Of a stretch of 64,000 nt of DNA, positions 1 through 8,111 are shown piece by piece. Position 1 is the stretch's first letter. Every line of letters starts with the position of its first letter. Position numbers and translations under genes: made by a program. Source of the stretch: Streptomyces sp. NBC_00525 (GTDB lineage Bacteria > Actinomycetota > Actinomycetes > Streptomycetales > Streptomycetaceae); NCBI RefSeq assembly GCF_036346595.1, contig NZ_CP107835.1:124001-188000 (forward strand), written 5' to 3'. The notes below the pieces were generated by a model. That model did not search any database. It saw nothing but the letters and a program-made list of their open reading frames with translations, and was not told the DNA's origin.

Positions 1-54
1 CGAGGCGGAACATTCATCCAATACACGGGCGGAGCAGGTGGCGACAGTGGGTTC

Positions 55-891
55 ATGACTGCTTCTGAGAGCACGGCCGAGTTCTCGGCGGTGACGCTGG
101 ACGACGGCGACACCCTCCATGTGTGCCAGGACGGGCCCCGCGAGGCCCCGGCGCTCCTGCTCGTCCACGGGTCGGCGTCCTCCGTGCGCTCCTGGGACGC
201 GCTCGTCCCGCTGCTGACGCGGAACGGGGCCCGCGCGCACCGTGTCGTACGGGTCGATCTGCTCGGGCACGGCCGGTCGGACAAGCCGGACGACGGTTCG
301 TACGCGATCCCGGACCAGGCGCGGCGGGTCGGCGAAGTGCTGGACCGGCTGGAGGTCGGGCGCGCCGTGGTGGTGGGCCACTCCAGCGGTGGGGTGACGG
401 CCACGGCGCTGGCGGAGCGGCGGCCCGAGCTGGTGTCGGCGCTGGTGCTCGTCAACACGGGGCCCGGCCTGGGGGCGTTCATCGGCCCGGTCGCACAGGG
501 TCCTGCGGGTCCCGTGCGGTGGCCGCCGGACGACGAGCAGATCCGGCGGCTCGCGAGTACAGGTTTCAGCCGCCCCGGCTACCGGGTACCGGACGCGCTG
601 CTGGACGAGGTGCGCGCCATGACCGCGCACAGCTTCGCCGCCACGATGCGGGGCACGCTCGCCTATATGTCGGAGCGGGCGCTGCCGGAACGGCTGGCGG
701 TGCTCGGCAAGCCGCTGCTGGTGCTCTTCGGCGCGGAGGACCGCCGCTGGCGCTCCTCGTCGGCCGCCGACTACCGCGTCGTCCCGGACGCCCGTGTGGA
801 ACTGCTGGCGGGGCTGGGGCACTCGCCGATCCTGGAGGACCCGCCGCAAGTCGCCGGCCCCCTGCTGGACTTCGCCGCGCTGCACGGCTGA
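55..891 (+). CDS. alpha/beta hydrolase
   Basis: Predicted 278-residue cytosolic alpha/beta-fold hydrolase. The oxyanion HG lies at residues 38-39, the nucleophile elbow GHSSGG puts Ser at about 110, and the likely acid (GAED, about 229) and base (LGHSP, about His256) follow in the expected order, so the triad is complete and the length is normal. There is no signal peptide. The substrate cannot be read from sequence; haloperoxidase-like or lactone hydrolases are family options. It stands alone: the next gene is convergent, and the window begins 54 bases before the start. Confidence 0.85.
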   Translation: MTASESTAEFSAVTLDDGDTLHVCQDGPREAPALLLVHGSASSVRSWDALVPLLTRNGARAHRVVRVDLLGHGRSDKPDDGSYAIPDQARRVGEVLDRLEVGRAVVVGHSSGGVTATALAERRPELVSALVLVNTGPGLGAFIGPVAQGPAGPVRWPPDDEQIRRLASTGFSRPGYRVPDALLDEVRAMTAHSFAATMRGTLAYMSERALPERLAVLGKPLLVLFGAEDRRWRSSSAADYRVVPDARVELLAGLGHSPILEDPPQVAGPLLDFAALHG

Positions 892-940
892 GGGGGCGGG
901 CGAGATCCGCTGAGGGGACGGCCGACTCGCTGTGCGCCCG

Positions 941-1336
941 TCACGGGCGGTCAAGGGCGGCCTCCACCTCGTCCATCACCTGCTGCCAGTGGGCCCGCCG
1001 GTGTTCGCGTTCCTCCGCGCTCGACAGGTGCTCCTGGTGGAAGCGGAGCATCGTACGGGCGCCGTGCGCCGCCGGGGTCATGGCCAGTTGGAGGGTGGTG
1101 GTGCCGTGGGTGACGCGGATGCGGTCCCCCGGGCGGTAGCCGCGTACCTCGCCGGTCACGCCCGCCGCCGTGCGGTACGGCGCGCCGCGCTCGGGGGTCA
1201 GGTCCGTGTCCGAGCCGAGCCAGAGGGCGAGTCCTTCGGGGCCGCTCATGAAGTCCCAGACGACGGACGGGGGGTGGGGCAGGGTGCGGGACACGCCGAT
1301 CTGCCAGCCCGCGTCCCTGGTGAGTCCGGTGGTCAT
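941..1336 (-). CDS. SRPBCC / AHSA1-like domain protein
   Basis: A 131-residue single-domain protein of the START/Bet v1-like SRPBCC superfamily, AHSA1 (Hsp90-activator-like) branch. It has the family entry segment (PPSVVWDFMSGPEGLALWLG), a beta-rich centre with a GEVRGYRPGDRIRV strand, and a C-terminal helix ending in an HWQQVMDEVEAAL-like segment. Such proteins hold hydrophobic ligands in a cavity. The ligand is unknown. It starts three bases after the stop of the upstream CGNR gene, whose last codons carry the GAGGAAGGA ribosome-binding site, so the two are translationally linked. Confidence 0.8.
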   Translation of the reverse strand: MTTGLTRDAGWQIGVSRTLPHPPSVVWDFMSGPEGLALWLGSDTDLTPERGAPYRTAAGVTGEVRGYRPGDRIRVTHGTTTLQLAMTPAAHGARTMLRFHQEHLSSAEEREHRRAHWQQVMDEVEAALDRP

Positions 1337-1339
1337 CGG

Positions 1340-1957
1340 TCATCCTTCCTCGGAGTGGCGGGCGCGCAGCGCCCTGACCTTGTGTCGGTTGCCGCAGTGC
1401 TCCATCGAGCACCAGCGGCGGCGGCCGGGGCGCGAGGTGTCCACGTAGATGAGGTGGCAGTCCTCGGCGGCGCAGGTGCGGATGCGGTGGGCGTGGGGGC
1501 CGGTCAGCAGCTCGACGGCGTCGCGCGCGACGGTGGCGGCCAGCGCCGTGCCCCGCGGGGCGCCGGCCCAGCGGCGGCGGCCGTCCGGGCCGATGGCGGG
1601 CGCCAGGGCCGGGCGGGCGGCGACCTCGTTGATGACCGCCAGGTCCGCGACCGGGTGCGGTTCGCCGCGTGTGTGTGCGATGACCACCCGGAACAGCGCG
1701 TCGCGCAGCCCCCGCAGCAGGGCCACTTCCGTCGCGGAGACGGCCGGTTCGGGGGTCGGGGTGAGCCGGGAGCGCTCCGCCCAGGCGAGGACGTCGGCGG
1801 GCTCGTACAGCACCTCGTACCGCTGGTAGGGGCCGGGGCCGCCGGTGGTCAGCAGCTCCAGGCACAGGGCGCCCGGATCGAACCGGTACGCGACCCCCGT
1901 GGTGGAGCGCAGCGTCAGACCGGGCGACCGCGACTCCGTTCTCTCCGCAGCATTCAT
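1340..1957 (-). CDS. CGNR zinc-finger transcriptional regulator
   Basis: A 205-residue protein of the ABATE-CGNR family. An N-terminal ligand-sensing-type domain is followed by a C-terminal zinc ribbon with Cys pairs CAAEDC and CSMEHC ending in the CGNR signature and a basic tail (RHKVRALRARH). These are predicted DNA-binding regulators in actinobacteria. The start chosen (MNAAERTES) lies inside a perfect inverted repeat, which suggests autoregulation and possibly a very short leader. It is first in a two-gene operon with the SRPBCC gene, the usual partner type. Upstream in-frame codons lack homology. Confidence 0.85.
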   Translation of the reverse strand: MNAAERTESRSPGLTLRSTTGVAYRFDPGALCLELLTTGGPGPYQRYEVLYEPADVLAWAERSRLTPTPEPAVSATEVALLRGLRDALFRVVIAHTRGEPHPVADLAVINEVAARPALAPAIGPDGRRRWAGAPRGTALAATVARDAVELLTGPHAHRIRTCAAEDCHLIYVDTSRPGRRRWCSMEHCGNRHKVRALRARHSEEG

Positions 1958-1979
1958 GTAACCAATATAAACGGTTACA
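1957..1979. promoter_or_regulatory. inverted repeat over the CGNR start codon
   Basis: TGTAACC and GGTTACA form perfect 7-bp arms around a 9-base AT-rich spacer (AATATAAAC). The left arm begins at the start codon of the CGNR gene. The size and position fit an operator bound by the regulator itself; the AT-rich spacer may double as a -10 region. Inference only. Confidence 0.55.
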
Positions 1980-2128
1980 CCGACAACGCCAGGGGCAGCG
2001 GGCCGCCTCCCCCGTACCGCCGCGCGAGCGGTCGTCCAAGAGAGCTCAAGCGCGAACCGGCAGCGTGACGGACATACACGGGCTCGCACGCGGCCAGAAG
2101 TCCCGGCAGCCGGAAGGAAGTCCGCCCC

Positions 2129-2452
2129 ATGTCACAGACACCGTGGAACGCGAAGTTCGAGCAGATCCTCCGGCAGGGGCTGCCCGGCCTGGGCCAGGGG
2201 AAGACGCCCGACCCCGATGCCCCGATGGAGAGTTACGGGCTCGACTCCATGGCCCTCATCGCCCTGGTCGGCACCCTCGAATCGTCGTACGGGGTCAGCC
2301 TCGCCGGCGAGGTCGTCGTACCCGTGCACACCCTCACCGCGGGGCAGCTCTGGGGCATCGTCTCCGCCGCTCTCCAGCCGTCCTGGGACGCCGGGCTGTA
2401 CCCGTCGTCGGACATCTCCACCCACGGGCGCACCCCCTGGGCCGTCGCCTGA
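2129..2452 (+). CDS. orphan acyl/peptidyl carrier protein
   Basis: A 107-residue carrier protein. The phosphopantetheine site is YGLDSMAL with Ser40, and a second conserved helix (LESSYGVSL) follows. It has an unusually long C-terminal tail (about residues 85-107: Trp, Pro and Ser rich). The start has a good GGAAGGAAG ribosome-binding site. No synthetase, ketosynthase or adenylation gene is adjacent, so it is an orphan in this neighbourhood. A phosphopantetheinyl transferase and a KS/CLF pair without ACP lie about 45-50 kb to the right. Partner unknown. Confidence 0.8.
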   Translation: MSQTPWNAKFEQILRQGLPGLGQGKTPDPDAPMESYGLDSMALIALVGTLESSYGVSLAGEVVVPVHTLTAGQLWGIVSAALQPSWDAGLYPSSDISTHGRTPWAVA

Positions 2453-2504
2453 CCCGGCGCCCGGTCCCGTCCTCGCCCATACGGCGTGCGGCCGCGCGCA
2501 CAAG

Positions 2505-2534
2505 TGGCCCGCCCGTGCAGGATCGGGCGGGCCA
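2505..2534 (+). terminator. hairpin after the orphan carrier protein
   Basis: An 11-bp perfect GC-rich stem (TGGCCCGCCCG / CGGGCGGGCCA) with an 8-base loop lies 50 bases after the stop codon. There is no U-tract, as is common for Streptomyces terminators. Confidence 0.55.
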
Positions 2535-2628
2535 CGGAGAGGGAGCCTCCGGTCGAATCGATCGACCTGTGTGTCACCGGGCCCACCATGCCGAAGGCGC
2601 CTGGAGCGCCGCCGGAGTACGCCGGGAG

Positions 2629-2666
2629 CGGGAGCGCCGGGAGCGGTGCGCTGCCCGGCGCTCCCG
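2629..2666. terminator. second hairpin between carrier protein and secreted protein
   Basis: A perfect 13-bp stem (CGGGAGCGCCGGG and its complement) with a 12-base loop, followed by a short pyrimidine run (TCTCCTTCGTTTCG). It isolates the carrier gene from the secreted-protein gene. Apart from these two hairpins the 407-base gap 2453-2859 shows nothing recognisable. Confidence 0.45.
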
Positions 2667-2859
2667 TCTCCTTCGTTTCGGCTGATTGGGTCGCAAATCG
2701 GCGGTTCCCCGGCGCCTGCCGTGCCCGTCGGCACCGGGGCCACAAGATCGACTTCGGGCCGGCTCGCGGCCCGGCGGGGCGGAGGCCGGTGTGCCGGCGT
2801 CGCCTCGTCACCGATACGGCCGGGCCGCGCGCCCGGCCCGTACGTACCAAGGAGATCTC

Positions 2860-3213
2860 GTGATCGCACAGGGCAAGCGGATCGTCGGCTCCCTGGCCAT
2901 GGCGTTCGCCGCCGCGGCCTCGCTCACCGTCGCCGTACCCGCCGGGTCCGCCTACGCCATCGACCACGTGGAGTGCGTCGGCGGCGCGGACTTCCTGAAG
3001 ATCTACTCCCACCTCGACGGCCGTCAGAGCGTGGACTGCTACGCGAACGCGGGCCGGACCGACTTCGGCGGCTGGTGGGCCGACCGGATCTCCACCGGGA
3101 ACAACGACCTCATCTACTACGACGTCAACGGCGACTCCGTGCGGATCAACCGCTGGACGGACATCACGTTCCCGAACAACCCGCCCCGGATCAAGAGCAT
3201 CCAGATCCTGTGA
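2860..3213 (+). CDS. small secreted beta/gamma-crystallin-like protein
   Basis: A 117-residue predicted secreted protein. A GTG start follows AAGGAGATCTC. A Sec signal peptide covers about residues 1-28 (basic IAQGKRI, hydrophobic core, cleavage near SAYA). The mature part has two Cys and aromatic/Gly-rich strands (FGGWWADRISTGNNDLIYYD). The pattern resembles Streptomyces beta/gamma-crystallin-fold secreted proteins, including metalloprotease-inhibitor and killer-toxin-like families. The fold is inferred from pattern only and the function is unknown. Confidence 0.65.
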   Translation: MIAQGKRIVGSLAMAFAAAASLTVAVPAGSAYAIDHVECVGGADFLKIYSHLDGRQSVDCYANAGRTDFGGWWADRISTGNNDLIYYDVNGDSVRINRWTDITFPNNPPRIKSIQIL

Positions 3214-3244
3214 TCCGGGGCCGGACAAGCACCGGCCGACCCGC

Positions 3245-3700
3245 TCAGACGACGTCGAACTCGTTGCCCTCGGGGTCCAGCATGGCGGCGGCGTAGAACT
3301 CCATGTCCGGCTCCTCCCTGATCCGCGCCACCGTGGCACCGGCCTCGACCAGCCGGGCCACCGTGGCGTCCACCCGCTCCTTGCGCACGGCCACCGGGAC
3401 GGCGCGGCCGCCACCGACCTTGAGGTCGAAGTGCCACCGGTTCTTGACGGCCTTCGCCTCCGGGACCCGCTGGAACCACACCCGCGGCCCCCGCCCCGCC
3501 GGGTCGATGATCGACTCCGGTATGTCCCCCGCTCCGGGCGGCAGCTCCTCCGCCGGCACCCCCATGTCCTGCCAGTACGCCCGCCACGAGGCATGGCCGT
3601 CCGGCGCGGGCTCGGGCACGTAACCCAGGGCCGGAGCCCAGAAGGCCACCATCCGCTGCGGATCGGCGCAGTCGATCGTCAGTTGCACTTCCACGTCCAT
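3245..3700 (-). CDS. VOC (glyoxalase/bleomycin-resistance) family protein
   Basis: A 151-residue vicinal-oxygen-chelate fold protein with two beta-alpha-beta-beta-beta units. The first begins QLTIDCADPQRMVAFWAPALGY; the second ends in MLDPEGNEFDVV, the family's characteristic terminus with a candidate metal-ligand Glu. Streptomyces carry many paralogues of this glyoxalase-like type with unassigned substrates. It diverges from the SnoaL-like gene at 3797, and a SoxR-box-like palindrome lies between them. Confidence 0.82.
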   Translation of the reverse strand: MDVEVQLTIDCADPQRMVAFWAPALGYVPEPAPDGHASWRAYWQDMGVPAEELPPGAGDIPESIIDPAGRGPRVWFQRVPEAKAVKNRWHFDLKVGGGRAVPVAVRKERVDATVARLVEAGATVARIREEPDMEFYAAAMLDPEGNEFDVV

Positions 3701-3763
3701 GCCCCGAGCCTCGCAGACGGGTCTGACAACGGGCGGGAAGCGCCTTGACCGGAAGCGCCTTGA

Positions 3764-3781
3764 CCTCAAGTCCGCTTGAGG
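3764..3781. promoter_or_regulatory. SoxR-box-like palindrome
   Basis: CCTCAAG-TCCG-CTTGAGG is a perfect 18-bp dyad that matches the known Streptomyces SoxR operator pattern. It overlaps a TTGACC -35-like hexamer at 3760-3765 and ends 15 bases before the downstream start codon, the layout of MerR-family activated promoters. A near-identical copy lies at 19913-19930. Confidence 0.7.
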
Positions 3782-3796
3782 CATGAGGCTTGCGTC

Positions 3797-4276
3797 ATGG
3801 ATACCGAAGAAGCGCGGCGACAGCTGCGACACCTGACCGACCGTGCCGAGATCACCGATCTGCTGGACCGCTACCTCCGCTCCCTGGACCACGGGATCTT
3901 CGACGAGGAGTGGGCGCGCAGGTTCCACACCGAGGACGTCACCGCCGAGATGCCCATCGGGACCGTACGCGGCCGGAGCGCCGTCCTGGAGCGCATTCGG
4001 CAGGGCATGGCCCTGTTCGACCGGACGGTGCACATGGGCACGAATGCCGTCATCGAGATCGACGGCGACCGGGCCACCGCCAGGGGCACCCAGCTGAGCA
4101 CCCATGTCCTCGCGGACGGCTCGGAGAACCTGTTCGTCTCCGCCGGGCATACGGACGCCGAGCTGGTGAGGACGCCGGACGGCTGGCGGATCTCCGCCTC
4201 CGCGCTCCGGGTGGTGTGGACGCGGGGGACTCCGCCGCGCCTGCCGCAGGACTTCGCCCTGGCCTCCGCCGACTGA
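3797..4276 (+). CDS. SnoaL-like / NTF2-fold protein
   Basis: A 159-residue protein with the cone-shaped NTF2/SnoaL fold. A helical N-terminus (EITDLLDRYLRSLD) precedes the dimer-forming sheet, and it ends with GWRISASALRVVWTRGTPP. It is clearly related to the protein at 56804-57319, sharing DRYL-SLD, STHV and the GWR...LW..GTPP ending. Members are small-molecule isomerases, hydratases or binding proteins. The start MDTEEAR was chosen because it sits 15 bases after the SoxR-like box; an upstream ATG would lie inside the promoter. Redox-responsive expression is inferred. Confidence 0.8.
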   Translation: MDTEEARRQLRHLTDRAEITDLLDRYLRSLDHGIFDEEWARRFHTEDVTAEMPIGTVRGRSAVLERIRQGMALFDRTVHMGTNAVIEIDGDRATARGTQLSTHVLADGSENLFVSAGHTDAELVRTPDGWRISASALRVVWTRGTPPRLPQDFALASAD

Positions 4277-4393
4277 GGAGCGGCGGCCCAGAAGACGGTC
4301 CGGAGGACGGCCCGGACAAGCGCACGCGGCGGACGGCCCGAGGTGTGGCGGGGGTCACCGGAACCCCGGAGTCCGTCCGGAGAGGTAGGTGAT

Positions 4394-5122
4394 GTGAGAT
4401 GTGATGATCAGGACGATCGGGAGCATATGCGCGCGCGCATCAGAGCCGGTGACCGCGACGCGTTCGCCGAGCTCTACGAGAAGTACGCACGGCCGGTCTA
4501 CAACCACGCCTACCGGCTGACGGGCGACTGGTCGACGGCCGAGGAGACCATGTCCGAGACCTTCCTGGCCGCCTGGCGCACCCGGCACACGGTCGAACCG
4601 GAGGGCGAGTCGCTGCTGCCGTGGCTGCTCGGGATCGCCACGAGCAAGGCGCGCAACGCCAACCGGGGCAACGGGCGCCGGCTGGCCTTCCTGGCCCGCC
4701 GCCCGGCCCCGGAACCGGTCGCGGACATCGCGGAGGCCACGGCCGGGCACGTGGACGACACCCGGCGGCTCGCCGCCGTCCGGCAGGCGCTGGGCGGCCT
4801 GCGCCGCCAGGACCGCGAGGTGCTGGCCCTCTGCGTCTGGTCCGGGCTCGACTACGCCGAGGCCGCCGAGGCGCTGGACATCCCGGTGGGGACCGTACGC
4901 TCGCGCCTCTCCCGCGCCCGCGCCCGGCTGCGGCGGCTCACCGACGAGCAGCTCGACACCGCACCGGACGGGCCCGCGCGCACCACGCGCGCCGACCGCA
5001 CCGCCCGCACCACGCGCCGCGCGCAAACCGTCCGGTCCGGCGGGGAACCGCGCCCCCGCCGCGGAGAGGTAGGAGGCAGGGCCGCGTTCGTGGCCCTGCC
5101 CATCCAGGAGGAAGCCCGATGA
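4394..5122 (+). CDS. ECF-type RNA polymerase sigma factor
   Basis: A 242-residue sigma-70 family ECF factor. Region 2 (FAELYEKYARPVYNHAYRLTGDWSTAEETMSETF) binds core polymerase and the -10 element. Region 4 (LRRQDREVLALCVWSGLDYAEAAEALDIPVGTVRSRLSRARARLR) carries the -35-recognition helix-turn-helix. A Thr/Arg-rich C-terminal tail of about 45 residues is extra. A GTG start was chosen from the GAGAGGTAG ribosome-binding site. The gene overlaps its downstream partner by ATGA, the arrangement usual for a sigma factor and its membrane regulator. Confidence 0.88.
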   Translation: MRCDDQDDREHMRARIRAGDRDAFAELYEKYARPVYNHAYRLTGDWSTAEETMSETFLAAWRTRHTVEPEGESLLPWLLGIATSKARNANRGNGRRLAFLARRPAPEPVADIAEATAGHVDDTRRLAAVRQALGGLRRQDREVLALCVWSGLDYAEAAEALDIPVGTVRSRLSRARARLRRLTDEQLDTAPDGPARTTRADRTARTTRRAQTVRSGGEPRPRRGEVGGRAAFVALPIQEEAR

Positions 5123-6270
5123 ACGACCGCACCTCCGGCCCCGAGCGGGCCGAACGCGAGGAACTGGCCCGGCTGCTGCCGGTCCCGGCCGAACGGGACC
5201 TGCCTCCGGGCCGACATCTCCACCACAAGGAAACACTGATGCGTCAGATCGACCAGGACAGCGTCCGGAACAGCGGCGGCCAGGACAACGGCCGGGAGAG
5301 CAGCCGGAACGGCGGCCGGAACAGCCGCCACGACGGCGAGCACGCCACCGCCCGCCCCCGGCCCCGCCTGCTGCGCCCGGCCGTCCTGCTGCCCGCCGCC
5401 GGGCTCGCCCTGGGCGGGGTGCTGCTCACCACCCTCGCGGTGACCGGCCGGGACCACGCTCCGGAACCGGCCGCCGCCCGCACCTCCTCCGGGGCCACCG
5501 CCCACCGGGGCGCGGCCGTGCTGCTGGACCGGATCGCCACGGTCGCATCGAAGACCGACGAACGAAAGGTCACCGACGACCAGTTCGTGTACGTCAGGAC
5601 CTTGCAGACCGAGAACGAGGGCACGTTCGGCGGCCCGGTGAAGCTGACCGAGCCCCGTGAGCGCGAGGTCTGGATGACCCAGGAGTCCGGTCCGGTGATC
5701 GACGAGGGGCTGATCCACCAGAACGGCTCGTACGGTCCGATCACGGTCGGGGTTCCGGACGGCGAGGAGCCGGTCGGCTATCCGGCGGGGCTCAACCGTC
5801 CGACGTACACCTGGCTTGCGTCGCTGCCGACCGACCCGGAGGCTCTGCTCCGGCGGCTCTCCGCCGAGATCACGGCGGATCAGGACGCGCGGAACACCCC
5901 GGCCGAGGACCGTGACCCGGACCAGGACGTCTTCGACGCCATCGGTGAGCTGCTGCGGGAGACGCTGATGCCGCCGAGGACCGCGGCCGCCCTCTACAAG
6001 GCGGCGGCCGGAATCCCCGGGGTGAGCGTGGACACCGACGCGGTGGACGCGGCCGGCCGGCACGGTGTCGGGGTGGCCCGCGACAACACCCGCGCGGGCT
6101 GGCGCACCGCCTGGATCTTCGACGCGAGGACGCTGGAGTACCTGGGCGAGCGGAGCTATCTGATCCGGGACACCTCGCTGGGCCGGAAGGGCACCGTGAC
6201 CAACCGGACGGCGGTCATGGAACGCGCGGTGGTCGACGCCCTCCGCGAGAAGCCGTCGACGAAGGCCTGA
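5119..6270 (+). CDS. CU044_5270-type membrane protein, candidate anti-sigma partner
   Basis: A 383-residue protein with a cytoplasmic N-terminus of about 85 residues, one membrane helix (about 86-108: LLRPAVLLPAAGLALGGVLL), then a long extracytoplasmic domain. The DQFVYVRTLQ and REVWM segments and the overlap with an ECF sigma gene match the actinobacterial CU044_5270 family. The N-terminal part (EREELARLLPVPAERDLPPGRH) could bind the sigma factor; no zinc anti-sigma motif is visible. An Arg/Asn/Gly/Ser-rich low-complexity linker covers about residues 50-75. Confidence 0.75.
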   Translation: MNDRTSGPERAEREELARLLPVPAERDLPPGRHLHHKETLMRQIDQDSVRNSGGQDNGRESSRNGGRNSRHDGEHATARPRPRLLRPAVLLPAAGLALGGVLLTTLAVTGRDHAPEPAAARTSSGATAHRGAAVLLDRIATVASKTDERKVTDDQFVYVRTLQTENEGTFGGPVKLTEPREREVWMTQESGPVIDEGLIHQNGSYGPITVGVPDGEEPVGYPAGLNRPTYTWLASLPTDPEALLRRLSAEITADQDARNTPAEDRDPDQDVFDAIGELLRETLMPPRTAAALYKAAAGIPGVSVDTDAVDAAGRHGVGVARDNTRAGWRTAWIFDARTLEYLGERSYLIRDTSLGRKGTVTNRTAVMERAVVDALREKPSTKA

Positions 6271-6277
6271 GCCCTCA

Positions 6278-7123
6278 TCAGGAGGCGTCGGCCGCCGCGA
6301 GGAGCCTCCGGGTGAGGTGGTGCAGACGCAGGGCCGCCTCCGGGTCGAACGCCTTGCCCTTGAGGGGGAGCCGACGGGTGGTGCGGTAGGCCGTGTACGC
6401 GTCGTGCGGCGGTTCGGCCAGGAGGCGGGCCATGGGGGCGACCGCCTTGTCCACGGACGTGGCGAACAGGGCGAAGGACGCCCTGGTGAGGGTGCGCATC
6501 GGCTGCGGGAGGTGATCGGGCATGCCGGTGGCCACGACGCCGGGGTTGTAGCCGATCGTACGGACGCGGGTGCCGGGGTGGACGGTGGCGAAGGACGCGC
6601 CGAGCAGGTCGTTGGCCCGGAAGGACTGGAGGGTTGCCCTGGTGCCGCCGTAATGCCGGGTGAGCTGCGGGTCGCCCCAGTGGATGCGGCCCAGGGGGAC
6701 GCCGGGGGTGCCGACGTTCATGACGACGGGACGGGGCGCGGCCTCCAGTGCGTCGTGCAGTTCGTGGCTCAGGACGAACCGGCTCAGGTAGGCGAGGGCG
6801 AAGCTGTGCTCGAACCCTTCCCCGGTGACCGTGCGGGGGCCGAAGAGGCGGTAGCGCTGGGCGCACAGGACGAGTGCGTCCACCGAGGGGCAGGTGGCGC
6901 GGATGCGGGTGACGAGTTGTCTGGTCGCCGCGACGGAGGTCAGGTCGGCCCGCAGGAAGACCGCGCGGTCGCCCGCTCGGATGGCTTCCGCCTGCGCGAG
7001 CAGGGCCTGCCCCTTGGCCGGGGTGCTGCCGACGGCCAGGACGCGCGCGCCCTGGCTCAGGCAGTGGAGAGCGAGCCCCTTGCCGAGTCCGTCGGTGCCT
7101 CCGGTGATGACCACGGTCTGCAT
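6278..7123 (-). CDS. short-chain dehydrogenase/reductase
   Basis: A 281-residue NAD(P)-dependent SDR of the retinol-dehydrogenase-like type. The cofactor loop GGTDGLGKG is at residues 8-16. The centre (LVLCAQRYRLFGP) departs from the usual NNAG motif, and the usual YxxSK position is TRHYGGTRATLQ, so the catalytic Tyr is followed by Arg rather than Lys at the expected spacing. Activity is therefore uncertain. It diverges from a TetR gene with paired operators between them, so it is the probable target. It converges tail-to-tail with the 5119 gene (7-base gap). Confidence 0.75.
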   Translation of the reverse strand: MQTVVITGGTDGLGKGLALHCLSQGARVLAVGSTPAKGQALLAQAEAIRAGDRAVFLRADLTSVAATRQLVTRIRATCPSVDALVLCAQRYRLFGPRTVTGEGFEHSFALAYLSRFVLSHELHDALEAAPRPVVMNVGTPGVPLGRIHWGDPQLTRHYGGTRATLQSFRANDLLGASFATVHPGTRVRTIGYNPGVVATGMPDHLPQPMRTLTRASFALFATSVDKAVAPMARLLAEPPHDAYTAYRTTRRLPLKGKAFDPEAALRLHHLTRRLLAAADAS

Positions 7124-7191
7124 CCTGGCTCCCTCCGTCGCGGGCACGGGCGGCGGATCGGATGCGCGGCCCGGCGCCGCAAAAACGCTAT

Positions 7192-7250
7192 GCGGATATC
7201 TCTTATCCGCTTACGGGGACCGTAGCACGGAAGCGGATATGCTCTATCCG
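7192..7250. promoter_or_regulatory. paired TetR-type operators
   Basis: Two copies of one dyad: GCGGATA-N5-TATCCGC at 7192-7210 and CGGATA-N5-TATCCG at 7234-7250, 42 bp apart (centre to centre about 41). They lie between the divergent SDR and TetR genes and would control both directions. Confidence 0.75.
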
Positions 7251-7278
7251 GTTCATTGGCTGGTACGAGGAGACGTTC

Positions 7279-7956
7279 ATGGGCGGTCGGGCGGAAGGCG
7301 ACGGAGCGGCTGCGGAAGGCGACGGAGCGGCTGCGGAAGGCGACGGAGCGGCTGCGGCGGGCGCGCGCCCGCTGAGGCGGGACGCCGAGCTCAACCGCCG
7401 GCGCATCCTGCGGGCCGGGCGCGAGGTGTTCGCCGTACGGGGCCTTCAGGCGACGCTCAACGATGTCGCGCACCACGCCGGGCTCGGGGTCGGCACGGTC
7501 TACCGGAAGTACCGCGACAAGCAGACGCTTGCGGAGGCCGTCTTCGGGGAAGAGCTCGACGACATCGCGGCGATGGCCCGCGCGGCACGGGACGAGCAGG
7601 ACGCCTTCGGGGCGCTGGCCGGGTTCCTCGAAGGTGCCCTGGCGCGGGCCGCGCACAACCGGGGGCTGCGCGAACTGATGCGCCGGGGCGACGCCGAGGG
7701 CCCCGGCCTCGTACGCGCGCGGCAGGAGATCATGACCCACTGCGCGCATCTGGTGGCGCGCGCCCGCGCCGAAGGCACCCTGCGCGACGGGGTGACCGAG
7801 GCCGACATCGCCCCGATCGCGGCGATGATCGACGTCGTCATGGCGCTGCCCGCCGGCGAGCCGGCGGGCGAGCCGTGGCGCCGCTACCTCACGATCCTCC
7901 TCGACGGGCTCCGCGCCCACCCGGAACAGGACCCGCTCCCCGGCGACACGTTGTGA
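7279..7956 (+). CDS. TetR-family regulator with repeat-bearing N-terminus
   Basis: A 225-residue TetR repressor. The helix-turn-helix is RRILRAGREVFAVRGLQATLNDVAHHAGLGVGTVYRKYRDKQTL (about residues 38-80); the ligand domain follows. The first 33 residues are a low-complexity extension made of three AEGDGAA units encoded by a perfect 21-bp tandem repeat. A GAGGAGA ribosome-binding site supports the ATG. It diverges from the SDR gene with two shared operators, so local autoregulation is likely. The inducer is unknown. Confidence 0.85.
   Translation: MGGRAEGDGAAAEGDGAAAEGDGAAAAGARPLRRDAELNRRRILRAGREVFAVRGLQATLNDVAHHAGLGVGTVYRKYRDKQTLAEAVFGEELDDIAAMARAARDEQDAFGALAGFLEGALARAAHNRGLRELMRRGDAEGPGLVRARQEIMTHCAHLVARARAEGTLRDGVTEADIAPIAAMIDVVMALPAGEPAGEPWRRYLTILLDGLRAHPEQDPLPGDTL
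7291..7353 (+). repeat. 21-bp tandem repeat, three copies
   Basis: Three exact head-to-tail copies of a 21-base unit (7291-7311, 7312-7332, 7333-7353) in frame within the TetR gene. Being a multiple of three, copy number can change without a frameshift. Confidence 0.9.
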
Positions 7957-8111
7957 TGGACGACCAGCGGGGACACACGTAGGCCAAAAGACGCTCGAAA
8001 GGGACTGGAGAGGAGCTGGAAAGGGGCTGGTGACGCGCCCCTGGGAGAAAGGGGTGAGTGCTTGTATGGCCTGGTCCGAACGGTAGTCGAGCCGGGGAGT
8101 GGGGCGCCGTC

